DNA of 64,000 nucleotides from positions 1,674,001 through 1,738,000 of the forward strand of contig NZ_CP116766.1 of assembly GCF_028463985.1 (NCBI RefSeq). Direction: 5' to 3'. Shown here piece after piece: positions 57,371 to 64,000 of the stretch. The translations under genes and the position numbers were made by a program. Origin of the DNA: Neisseria lisongii. Its GTDB lineage: Bacteria > Pseudomonadota > Gammaproteobacteria > Burkholderiales > Neisseriaceae. Under the pieces are notes generated by a model. It did no database searches and was not told the DNA's origin. It saw nothing but the letters and a program-made list of their open reading frames with translations. Within the stretch, counting starts at the first letter, position 1, and every line of letters starts with the position of its first letter.

Positions 57371-58270
57371 GTGAATGCCATCACCATCCTTGACGGCGGC
57401 ATGGGGCGGGAACTGCACCGCCGGGGCGCACCCTTCCGCCAACCCGAATGGTCGGCGCTGGCGCTGACCGAAGCACCCGATAGTGTACGGCAGATCCATC
57501 TCGACTACATCCAAGCCGGAGCGCAGGTGATTACCGCCAACAGCTATGCCGTTGTACCGTTTCATATCGGCAACCAACGTTTTGCCGCCGAAGCAGAACA
57601 ACTGGCGGATACCGCAGGCAGGCTGGCGCAGGAAGCCGCACGCAGCAGCGGCCGGAGCGTTGCCGTTGCCGCTTCGCTTCCGCCGCTGTTCGGCTCATAC
57701 CGCCCCGATCTGTTCGACCCCGCCGCCGCTCCGTCCCTTGCCGACCCGCTGATACGGGGACTGCAGCCCTATGCCGATATCTGGCTGGCAGAAACCCAAA
57801 GCAGCATTACCGAAGCCGCATTCTGGAAGAACCGCCTACCCGACGACGGCAAACCGTTTTGGGTGTCGTTCACCCTAGACGACAGCCTACCCGACCACCC
57901 GCCCCGCCTGCGTTCGGGCGAAAGCATTACCGCCGCCGCCCAAGCCGCCCTGCAATGGCACGCCGGTGCCATGTTGTTTAACTGCAGCCGCCCCGAAGTG
58001 ATGACCGATGCCGTGCGCGAAGCCGCCGCAGCGGTGCGTGCCGCCGGTCGGTCTCTGCGGCTGGGCGTGTACGCCAACGCTTTCGAACCGGCCGAAAACG
58101 GTATGAACGCCGCCAACGAGGGCTTGGACGAAATCCGTACCGACACCGCACCGCCGAACTACCTGCGCTGGGCGCAGCAATGGCAGGCCGCCGGTGCCGA
58201 CATTATCGGCGGCTGCTGCGGCATCGGGCCGGAACATATCGGCGTATTGGCAAATTATTTCAAAACCTGA
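57371..58270 (+). CDS. Homocysteine S-methyltransferase family protein
   Basis: A 299-aa zinc-dependent methyltransferase fold. The N-terminal ITILDGGMGRELHRRGAPF, the middle YIQAGAQVITANSYAVVPFH and LAETQSSITEA, and the metal-ligand cysteines in FNCSRPEV and GGCCGIGPEH are conserved. It resembles MmuM (S-methylmethionine:homocysteine methyltransferase). Start is GTG at 57371, 3 bases after the tamB stop codon, with a ribosome site AAAAGGA inside tamB, so it is probably co-transcribed with tamAB. The substrate is inferred only. Confidence 0.85.
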   Translation: MNAITILDGGMGRELHRRGAPFRQPEWSALALTEAPDSVRQIHLDYIQAGAQVITANSYAVVPFHIGNQRFAAEAEQLADTAGRLAQEAARSSGRSVAVAASLPPLFGSYRPDLFDPAAAPSLADPLIRGLQPYADIWLAETQSSITEAAFWKNRLPDDGKPFWVSFTLDDSLPDHPPRLRSGESITAAAQAALQWHAGAMLFNCSRPEVMTDAVREAAAAVRAAGRSLRLGVYANAFEPAENGMNAANEGLDEIRTDTAPPNYLRWAQQWQAAGADIIGGCCGIGPEHIGVLANYFKT

Positions 58271-58310
58271 TTTTCAGACGGCCTGAAATATCAAACAGGC
58301 CGTCTGAAAA
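58271..58310 (+). terminator. DUS inverted-repeat terminator of tamAB operon
   Basis: TTTTCAGACGGCCTG and CAGGCCGTCTGAAAA form a 15-bp perfect stem with a 10-base loop, starting at the stop codon of the methyltransferase gene. Confidence 0.7.
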
Positions 58311-58514
58311 ATGGTCGGCAACATTGTTTCAACACCATTAATGTTTCACACCTCAACTCGCCATTTCTGCACAGGCGGGAATCCGGTATCAGGCGGATTG
58401 GGCAACTGAATTTTTTAACCGTTTTCGCTGCGTGTGGGGCTGGATTGCCTGAAATGAACGGTTTATGCTGCTATCACGATTGCCGTAAGATAAAGAGTAA
58501 AAATTCCCACCGCA

Positions 58515-58555
58515 TTTTCAGACGGCCTGCAGCAGAAACAGGCCGTCTGAAAATA
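58515..58555. repeat. DUS inverted pair
   Basis: ATTTTCAGACGGCCTG and CAGGCCGTCTGAAAAT, 9-base loop. It has no gene end beside it, so termination is doubtful. Confidence 0.6.
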
Positions 58556-58610
58556 TAATAAAAACAATATATAGTGAATATACTGAATAATTTATACGGT
58601 TTTTAAACAG

Positions 58611-58706
58611 GGCGTAGGTTGGGTCGAGACCCAACACGATTGAAAATACCTTGAAACATAAGGTTTTGTTGGGTTACGCTCGTGCCTCGCTAACCTCAAC
58701 CTACGC
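58611..58706. repeat. REP-like palindrome (GTAGGTTGGG type)
   Basis: GGCGTAGGTTGGGTCGAGAC at the left and CTAACCTCAACCTACGCC at the right are complementary at their outer 10 bases. Inside, TTGGGTCGAGACCCAACA is itself a palindrome and TTTTGTTGGGTTACGCTCG repeats the motif. Such GTAGGTTGGGT palindromes are common in various bacteria. Confidence 0.6.
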
Positions 58707-58738
58707 CTGCTTTTGTATGGAAAATTCGGTGTTCTAAC

Positions 58739-58816
58739 TATAGTGAAATAACCCAAAGCAATACAGGGCGGCAAAGCGAAGCCAACGATGTGGTGCTTTG
58801 AGGTTATTTCACGATA
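58739..58816. repeat. Truncated Correia-like element (78 bp)
   Basis: Ends TATAGTGAAATAACCCAAAG and CTTTGAGGTTATTTCACGATA; core reduced to CAATACAGGGCGGCAAAGCG, AAGCCAACGATG. The ends match the 11884 element (the GAAATAACCC type), showing two end subtypes in this genome. Confidence 0.7.
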
Positions 58817-58920
58817 TCAACCGACTGAAACACGCTTCCATACGGCGCAGCAAACCAAGCCCGTATGAGAATTTTGTTTCGGCAATATCTCAATCATTGC
58901 ACTCCAAAAAGGTATTATTT

Positions 58921-60339
58921 ATGTCTTCACAAGCAAAAATCGGGCTGACAGCGCTGACCACGCTGGTGATCAGTTCCATGATCGGTTCGGGCATTTTCAG
59001 CCTGCCGCAGAATATGGCGGAAGTCGCCGGTTCGCAGGCATTGCTGATCGGCTGGCTGATTACCGGCATCGGCATTATTTTTCTCGGCATTTCCTTTGCC
59101 TGTCTGGCCAAACTCCGCCCCGATCTGGACGGCGGCATCTACACCTACGCCCGTGAGGGTTTCGGCGGGCTGATGGGCTTTTTCTCGGCGTGGGGCTACT
59201 GGCTGTGTACCACCATCGGCATTGTCGGCTATCTGGTGGTGGCATTTGAAGCCGTCGGCACGTTTACCGACACGCCCGATGCGGTGCTGTTCGGCAAGGG
59301 CAATACTTTTGCCGCCTTTGTCGGCGAGTCGGCGGTGGCATGGCTGATTTACTGGCTGGTGGCGCGCGGCATTAAAGAAGCGGCGGGGGTGAACTTGGTG
59401 GCAACGTTTGTCAAAGTGTTCCCGCTGATGGTGTTTATCGGCTTGGCGGCGTATTTTTTCCGCAGCGATATTTTTATGGCGGACTGGAGCGGCGCAACGC
59501 TGGCAACGCCGGAACAACCCGATGTCGGCATTATGTCCCAAGTGAAAAACACCATGCTGATTACGCTGTGGGTGTTTACCGGTATTGAAGGCGCAGCGGT
59601 GTTGTCCAAATACGCCCGCCGACGGGAGGATGTCGGTCGGGCAACCGTGTTGGGCGTGGTATTGGTGTTGCTGATGTATGTGGCGATTACCGTGCTGGCG
59701 CAGGGCATTTTGCCCCGTGCCGACATTGCGGCGATGGCCAACCCTTCGATGGCGGGCGTGTTGGCGTATATGGTCGGCGGCTGGGGCAAAGTCTTAATCA
59801 GCGTTTGCCTGATTGTATCGGTATTGTCGTCTTATCTGAGCTGGACACTGTATGCCACCGAAATTCCGCATTTGGGAGCGAAAAACGGCGCATTCCCCAA
59901 ATCATTTATCCGCCTGAACGCCAACGGCGTGCCGCACGGATCGCTGCTGTTTACCACCCTTACCGTCCAATTATGCCTGTTTTTGGTGTGGCAAACCGGC
60001 AACAGCTATTCCACGCTGCTGATGGTGTCCACCTCCATGATTCTGATTCCCTACCTGCTGATCGGTGCTTACCTGCTGAAACTGGCGCTGGCGGGCAATC
60101 TGAGTGCAAAATACAAATTCATCGGTGCCGCCGCCACGCTGTACGCATTGTGGATTGTCTATGCCGCCGGCACCGAATACCTGCTGTTTTCCGTACTGCT
60201 GTATCTTCCCGGCGCACTGCTGTATCTGCATTCGCAACACCGCTTCCACGGCCGTCTGAAGCTGCAGGGTTTCGAGAAAATCATCCTGCTGATACTGGCC
60301 GTATTGGCCGTACCGGCGTTTTACCAACTGTATGGATAA
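58921..60339 (+). CDS. APC family basic amino acid/polyamine antiporter
   Basis: A 472-aa transporter with about 12 membrane spans. The family motif IGSGIFSLPQNMAEVAGSQA opens span 1; DGGIYTYAREGFGGLMGFFSAWGYWL is split by the conserved loop, and WVFTGIEGAAVLSKYARRREDVGRAT gives span 6-7 features. The pattern is close to the arginine:ornithine or lysine:cadaverine antiporter group (ArcD-like). The start ATG 58921 follows AAAAAGG. The frame is open to 58798 but that part lies in a Correia-like repeat. Confidence 0.85.
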   Translation: MSSQAKIGLTALTTLVISSMIGSGIFSLPQNMAEVAGSQALLIGWLITGIGIIFLGISFACLAKLRPDLDGGIYTYAREGFGGLMGFFSAWGYWLCTTIGIVGYLVVAFEAVGTFTDTPDAVLFGKGNTFAAFVGESAVAWLIYWLVARGIKEAAGVNLVATFVKVFPLMVFIGLAAYFFRSDIFMADWSGATLATPEQPDVGIMSQVKNTMLITLWVFTGIEGAAVLSKYARRREDVGRATVLGVVLVLLMYVAITVLAQGILPRADIAAMANPSMAGVLAYMVGGWGKVLISVCLIVSVLSSYLSWTLYATEIPHLGAKNGAFPKSFIRLNANGVPHGSLLFTTLTVQLCLFLVWQTGNSYSTLLMVSTSMILIPYLLIGAYLLKLALAGNLSAKYKFIGAAATLYALWIVYAAGTEYLLFSVLLYLPGALLYLHSQHRFHGRLKLQGFEKIILLILAVLAVPAFYQLYG

Positions 60340-60369
60340 ACCGCCTGATTTAAGCATACAAAAATAAAA

Positions 60370-60422
60370 TGCCGTCTGAAAACCGTGTTTCCGCCAAGCA
60401 AAAACGCAGTTTTCAGACGGCA
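60370..60422. terminator. DUS inverted-repeat terminator between the APC permease gene and rnpB
   Basis: ATGCCGTCTGAAAACCG and AGTTTTCAGACGGCAT bracket about 22 bases. The pair lies about 30 bases past the permease stop codon and 15 past the RNase P RNA 3' end. Confidence 0.7.
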
Positions 60423-60436
60423 TCGCCATATTTCGG

Positions 60437-60811
60437 ACATACAGCCCAAACGGTAAGCCGGGTTCTGTCGTCGGACAGTCATTCCTCTAGGCACACCATT
60501 GCTGATGCGCTCCAGCAACCTACCCGAACGCTCGGCGAGCAGCGTCAAAGCGTTCTGTTTGGTCTTGCTCCGAATGGGGTTTAGCCCGCTGCGCACTGTT
60601 ACCAGCCGCACGGTGCGCTCTTACCGCACCTTTTCACCCTTACCTGTGTTTGCACCCAAGCACAAACCATCGGCGGTTCAGCTCTCTGTTCCACTTTCCG
60701 TTGCGTTACCGCACCCGGCCGTTAGCCGGCATTCTGCTCTCTGGAGCCCGGACTTTCCTCCCCGTAAGCCTTACGCATTACGCGGCGACTGTCTGTTTGA
60801 CCTGTATGAAC
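60437..60811 (-). ncRNA. rnpB: RNase P RNA, bacterial class A
   Basis: On the minus strand the gene starts near ACAGGTCAAACAGACAGTCG and contains the signature GAGGAAAGTCCGGGCTCC. It ends in AACCCGGCTTACCGTTTGGG. These match the E. coli-type P4 and 3' regions. The mature RNA forms the catalytic part of RNase P, which removes 5' leaders from tRNA. The exact ends are estimates. Open frames crossing this stretch are not real. Confidence 0.93.
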
Positions 60812-60816
60812 GGCGG

Positions 60817-60822
60817 ATTATA
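60817..60822 (-). promoter_or_regulatory. -10 box of rnpB
   Basis: TATAAT on the minus strand, about 7-10 bases upstream of the expected RNase P RNA start. The best -35 at 17-base spacing (TAGCAA) is weak. Confidence 0.55.
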
Positions 60823-60885
60823 GCGGATAACCCCTCTCTTTGCTATGGTTTCGCTATATAAGTACAAATTTATCCGCTATTTTGG

Positions 60886-61269
60886 TTAACGGACTTTTCT
60901 CAAATTAGGCTGTCCGCCATCAACAAAAGAGCAAGCCGCACCTGAGTAATACATTCCCGGGCTGTGGATAATTTTCGCAGTTTGAAAATTATTGGAGAAT
61001 TTGATTTTCATCATATATTCACTCGAATCTCCACCATTTTCCCGAGCAGTTGGTGCATCAAAAACATTGAGTGTTGACCCTGCAAGCGCCCCCGTGCCGG
61101 AATAATTACCACCACAACCTCCGACAGACAAATCGGCATTTACTCGGTATTTCGAACCTACCTTTGCAATTTTTAAGTCGATAGTTTGCGAACGGTATAG
61201 ACTACCGATCTCCGCCATCGCAAATTGAGTGCCACAAATAGCCAAGATTGCACACATTAATTTTTTCAT
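60886..61269 (-). CDS. Small secreted protein of unknown function
   Basis: A 127-aa protein with a signal peptide (MKKLMCAILAICGTQFAMA, cleavage before EIG). The mature part is about 108 aa, likely beta-rich, with two cysteines (in SVGGCGGNYSGTG and SGAACSFVDGG) that may form a disulfide. AT-rich. It shares strand and neighbourhood with the SH3-like gene at 61329. I know no family. Confidence 0.65.
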   Translation of the reverse strand: MKKLMCAILAICGTQFAMAEIGSLYRSQTIDLKIAKVGSKYRVNADLSVGGCGGNYSGTGALAGSTLNVFDAPTARENGGDSSEYMMKIKFSNNFQTAKIIHSPGMYYSGAACSFVDGGQPNLRKVR

Positions 61270-61328
61270 AAAATAGCCCTTATTAGCTTAGTTCAAAAGC
61301 CGTCTGAAAACCGACCGACAATCACTTT

Positions 61329-61610
61329 TTAACGACAGTTGCGCAGCTGTTTGCTTGGTACCCAACCATCAGCTTGCATTTCAAATCCAGCTTCTCGGTC
61401 ATACTCTCCGTATACAACATTAGCCCATTGCTGGCCATTGTTATCTTTATATCGCTTAACTAAAATAACAGATTTCGGGGCTTTAATACGAGAAATAATT
61501 TTTCCATGTGGTACTTGACGCACGACTGCATTAGATAATTTACAAGATTGTTCTGCATATACCCCGCCTGAAACAGACAATGCAACAACGGCGATAAGTA
61601 ATTTTTTCAT
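61329..61610 (-). CDS. Small secreted SH3-like protein
   Basis: 93 aa. The signal peptide (MKKLLIAVVALSVSGGVYA) is followed by a single domain of about 74 aa. Segments such as SNAVVRQVPHGKIISRIKAP, WANVVYGEYDREAGFEMQADG and GWVPSKQLR match bacterial SH3 (SH3_3-like) domains, which often bind cell-wall peptides. Two cysteines (QSCKLS and RNCR) could bridge the ends. The start is ATG 61610, 7 bases after AAGGAA. An ATG two codons earlier overlaps that site. Confidence 0.65.
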   Translation of the reverse strand: MKKLLIAVVALSVSGGVYAEQSCKLSNAVVRQVPHGKIISRIKAPKSVILVKRYKDNNGQQWANVVYGEYDREAGFEMQADGWVPSKQLRNCR

Positions 61611-61845
61611 AATCATTTCCTTATAGGTTGAGATAAAACAAAATATTTTCCAAAGCTAAAATCACAGCAAATTTCAGATCGGATTCGGCTGCTTGGGCAT
61701 GTTTGATACCAAAGTTTGCCGATTAACAGAAATAGTGTTATTTTGTGCGCTGAAAGTTTCTACAAACAGCTGTCATATTTATTTTCAGCTTCATAAAATT
61801 CTGTATCAATGTAATTGGAACTGAAAAGGATTTTATGCAGCAAAA

Positions 61846-61932
61846 ATGGAAGAAGCCAGCAAGCAACGGTTTGAAATTTACCCTAAAAGTGGTAATCCGC
61901 TAACAAAAAGTGATATGTATGAAAACCTTTGA
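61846..61932 (+). CDS. Possible 28-aa leader or remnant overlapping the XRE gene
   Basis: ATG to TGA, beginning MEEASKQRFEIYPKSGNPLT and ending KSDMYENL. It overlaps the start of the XRE gene by 14 bases in another frame. Composition looks protein-like. The ribosome site is weak. It may be a truncated upstream gene or a coupled leader. Confidence 0.25.
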   Translation: MEEASKQRFEIYPKSGNPLTKSDMYENL

Positions 61933-62332
61933 AAAGATTAGGTTGATGAGAGAATTAAACCATTGGTCGCAGGAAGAAGTTGCCGATAAATTGGGGCTTT
62001 CTACCAACGGTTACGCCAAAATCGAAAGGGGTGAAACGAAACTGAATATCCCCCGTTTGGAACAGATTGCGACGGTATTCAATGTGGATTTATGGGACTT
62101 GGTTCAGCCGGAAAACAAAGGCTTTGTCTGTCAAATCAACGAAGGCGACAATAACAGCGATATTTCGTTTTATGCTTACCCATCACAGGAATGGGTGGGC
62201 GAAATCGAAAAATTAAAGCTGACGATTCGCCATCAGCAAGAAATGTTGGCACAAAAAGATATTTTGCTGCAGCAGAAACAGGAAGAAAATCTGTTATTGA
62301 AAGAACTGCTGGCGCAGTTGCGGCAAAAATAA
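61919..62332 (+). CDS. XRE-family helix-turn-helix regulator with C-terminal coiled coil
   Basis: A 137-aa protein. The HTH_3 domain (about residues 5-62) includes LMRELNHWSQEEVADKLGLS and TNGYAKIERGETKLNIPRLE. The tail from about 100 on is a predicted coiled coil (LKLTIRHQQEMLAQKDILLQ, then QKQEENLLLKELLAQLRQK). This layout is common in chromosomal cassettes and phage-derived regulators. The target is unknown. The ATG at 61919 is chosen; a GTG at 61910 is open in frame. Confidence 0.75.
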   Translation: MKTFEKIRLMRELNHWSQEEVADKLGLSTNGYAKIERGETKLNIPRLEQIATVFNVDLWDLVQPENKGFVCQINEGDNNSDISFYAYPSQEWVGEIEKLKLTIRHQQEMLAQKDILLQQKQEENLLLKELLAQLRQK

Positions 62333-62360
62333 GGCTATTTCGGCCAACTATTCATCATTA

Positions 62361-62390
62361 TGCCGTCTGAAATCGGTTTTCAGACGGCAT
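62361..62390. terminator. DUS inverted pair between the XRE and patatin genes
   Basis: ATGCCGTCTGAAATC and GGTTTTCAGACGGCAT, between the convergent XRE and patatin genes, able to terminate either. Confidence 0.65.
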
Positions 62391-62400
62391 CAGGTCGTTA

Positions 62401-63300
62401 TCAATACCGGTATGCGGCCAGTTTGCGCTTGATGTCGGGCAAGGCGGCGCGGGCGGCTTGTTCGCCGAGTTGGATGGCCCGTTTTTTCTGGTCGAAACCG
62501 CCGATTGCGCCGAGCGACAAGACCTGCGGTTTAATCACGATGTCTGCCTGCGCCAGTTCGTTTTGCAGGGCGGCGGTACTCATGATGTTGAGGGTTTGGT
62601 CGAGATACGACAGGAAATTGGTACTCAGTTTGCTGTCGGGGCGGGCGGAAATGTCCACGGCAATCACGAAGTTTGCGCCCTGTTTTTTGGCGGCACTCAC
62701 CGGCACGGGCTGCGACAATCCGCCATCGACATAGCGGCGGCCGCCGATCAGCACGGGCTGGAAGACGTTGGGAATGGCGGCGGAAGCTCTGACCGCCTGC
62801 CCTGCGTTGCCGCTGTTAAACGCTACGCCACGGCCGCTTTGGAAATCGGTGGCGACGGCGGCGAATTTCAGCGGAAACTGCTGAATCGGGCGGCCGCCGA
62901 CTTTTTGGTTGATATAGTTTTGCAGTTTTTCGCCTTTGATAAAGCCGCTGGTGGACAGGGTTAAATCGACCAAATCGGCTTTGCCGAGAACTTCGGCTTC
63001 CAATTCCAAACGGTCGGGCGACATGCCTGAGGCGTAGAGGCTGCCGACAATCGAGCCGGCTGATGTGCCGGTAACGACTTTTACCGGAATACCGTTTTCT
63101 TTCAATACTTTGATAATGCCGATATGGGCAAACCCTTTTGATGCGCCGCCGCCGAGCGCCAATCCGATAACGGCTTGGGGCTTGCTCTGACGCTGCGTTT
63201 CTGCCTGTTTGCTCGGTGCGGTATGGCTCGGACAGGCGCTGAGCGCCACAGCGGCGGTACAAACGGCAACGGTTCTGCAAACAAAAGAAAAAGCGTGCAT
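62401..63300 (-). CDS. Patatin-like phospholipase, predicted lipoprotein
   Basis: 299 aa. The signal peptide ends in lipobox LSAC (Cys near residue 23). The patatin domain (about 42-240) has the oxyanion motif GGGASKG, the nucleophile elbow GTSAG with catalytic Ser, and DGG (in YVDGGLSQPV) with the catalytic Asp. It resembles RssA/YchK-type serine esterases, but the lipid anchor points to the envelope. The substrate is not known. A DUS pair precedes the next gene. Confidence 0.88.
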   Translation of the reverse strand: MHAFSFVCRTVAVCTAAVALSACPSHTAPSKQAETQRQSKPQAVIGLALGGGASKGFAHIGIIKVLKENGIPVKVVTGTSAGSIVGSLYASGMSPDRLELEAEVLGKADLVDLTLSTSGFIKGEKLQNYINQKVGGRPIQQFPLKFAAVATDFQSGRGVAFNSGNAGQAVRASAAIPNVFQPVLIGGRRYVDGGLSQPVPVSAAKKQGANFVIAVDISARPDSKLSTNFLSYLDQTLNIMSTAALQNELAQADIVIKPQVLSLGAIGGFDQKKRAIQLGEQAARAALPDIKRKLAAYRY

Positions 63301-63380
63301 GGCGGATTCCTTGCGGTCGGTTAGGGGGACGGGCTTGCCCTGTCCGGAAAAATGGTTCGGCTGTATTATGGCACAGCAAC

Positions 63381-63422
63381 AGGCCGTCTGAAAATGTACT
63401 TTTGCCCATTTTCAGACGGCAT
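63381..63422 (-). terminator. DUS inverted-repeat terminator of the DJ-1/PfpI gene
   Basis: AGGCCGTCTGAAAATG and CATTTTCAGACGGCAT bracket a short loop. The right copy carries the stop codon of the DJ-1/PfpI gene. Confidence 0.65.
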
Positions 63423-64000
63423 GTTCGGGCAAAATTGCGGTGGCGGCAAACGGATCATGCGATGCGCAACGGTTGCGGATATATTCAGCATGGTCGGCAA
63501 TCGATTCTGCCAAATTGTTGCCAAAACAGTCGGCAATAAACGCCAGTGCCATATCCATGCCCGCAGATACACCCGATGAGGTGTAAAATTTGCCGGATAC
63601 TGTCCAACGGGCGGAGGTTTGCCAGCAGACTTGATGATTTACTCCGGCCACCCACGATAAGGCTTTTTTATTGGAAGTGGCCGCCAATCCGTCAAGCAGC
63701 CCTGTTTTTGCCAACAATGCCGAACCTGTGCAAACACACAAACAATATTTCGCCTGCTGCGCCCAATCTGACAATGCCCGAATAAAATCAGGATTGCCGA
63801 CCAATGCCCTTGTCCCCTGTCCGCCCGGCACCAGCAAAACTGAATCGGGCGGCAACGTGTTCAAACGCTGTGTTGCGACACTAAACCCCTGACGGCTGCT
63901 GATTGCACCGCCCGTGTGCGACACATAATGCAGTTGCGCATGGGGAATTCGGAACAGAAATTCGACCGGCCCCATTAAATCCAAGGTTTCGTAATCATCA
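63412..64000 (-). CDS. DJ-1/PfpI family protein, 5' end beyond the window
   Basis: About 196 codons are visible and the frame runs off the window end (first readable residues DDYETLDLMGPVEFLF, typical of the start of the domain, so only a few residues are missing). Nucleophile elbow CVCTGSALLAKTGLLDG includes the conserved Cys. GGQGTRALVGNPDF and the TNKKALSW and TSSGVSAGMDMAL segments match the GlxA/isonitrile hydratase-like branch. The stop codon lies in a DUS (His-Ala-Val-stop). Function unproven. Confidence 0.85.
   Translation of the reverse strand, partial: DDYETLDLMGPVEFLFRIPHAQLHYVSHTGGAISSRQGFSVATQRLNTLPPDSVLLVPGGQGTRALVGNPDFIRALSDWAQQAKYCLCVCTGSALLAKTGLLDGLAATSNKKALSWVAGVNHQVCWQTSARWTVSGKFYTSSGVSAGMDMALAFIADCFGNNLAESIADHAEYIRNRCASHDPFAATAILPEHAV

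Larger units (their letters stand above)
58271..58920. other. 650-bp intergenic region with several repeats
   Basis: No gene found. Contents in order: DUS stem at 58271-58310, an apparently unique stretch at 58320-58510, a second DUS stem at 58515-58555, a REP-like palindrome at 58611-58706, and a truncated Correia-like element at 58739-58816. The start of the APC permease follows. Confidence 0.65.

Noticed and set aside
60437..60861. Open frames of 70-120 codons on both strands
   Set aside because: They lie over the RNase P RNA gene and have no ribosome site or protein-like composition.
61835..61903. 22-codon frame MQQKWKKPASNG... with a good AAGGA site
   Set aside because: Too short, stops before the XRE gene, and competes with the more protein-like frame starting 11 bases later.

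Overview
The window looks like chromosomal DNA of a commensal Neisseria (Betaproteobacteria). The 10-mer DNA uptake sequence GCCGTCTGAA occurs dozens of times, often as inverted pairs that act as terminators. It is more often preceded by AG than by AT, which argues against N. meningitidis and N. gonorrhoeae (AT-DUS species). Gene content and order (minCDE-oxyR, a complete nuo operon, tamA-tamB, sstT, a TruC-type pseudouridine synthase, xseB-ispA) also fit Neisseriaceae. No prophage, plasmid gene, CRISPR array or intact insertion sequence is visible.

Layout. 1-8,110: a DUF2520 dehydrogenase-like gene diverges from minC-minD-minE-oxyR, followed by an alanine/glycine:sodium symporter, lysS and tRNA-Lys(UUU). 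8,310-16,250: a repetitive lipoprotein, a TerC/Alx membrane protein, a CopD-like membrane protein, a glycine-zipper lipoprotein, a secreted protein, waaA, an FUSC-type membrane protein and phrB. 16,980-36,020: proB, a DUF2818 protein and nuoA to nuoN on the minus strand. Extra genes sit between nuoE and nuoF (cupin, chorismate mutase), nuoF and nuoG (DUF559 endonuclease-like) and nuoL and nuoK (an AT-rich membrane coiled-coil protein of unknown function). 36,350-43,130: truC-like, xseB, ispA, rsgA, a small basic protein, purB and prfB. 43,265-50,930: a MazEF-type toxin-antitoxin pair, a cation/proton antiporter, sstT, an Lrp regulator divergent from a DMT transporter, and an RNase II-family gene. 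51,230-60,340: tamA, tamB, a homocysteine S-methyltransferase homologue and an APC permease. 60,437-64,000: RNase P RNA, two small secreted proteins, an XRE regulator, a patatin-like lipoprotein and a DJ-1/PfpI protein cut by the window end.

Most of this is core metabolism and envelope biogenesis. The unusual part is the repeat content. Four families fill the spacers: Correia-like (CREE/NEMIS) elements; a modular, DUS-linked mosaic repeat; a GC-rich arm repeat that in one place forms a 308-bp MITE-like inverted repeat; and dRS3/NIME-like palindromes. Several have entered genes. The mosaic repeat is translated in frame inside phrB, a Correia-like end supplies the waaA stop codon, and DUS copies supply start codons, stop codons and internal peptides to many proteins. 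These repeats and the foreign-looking genes inside the nuo operon are the best leads here. I found no convincing complete new system.
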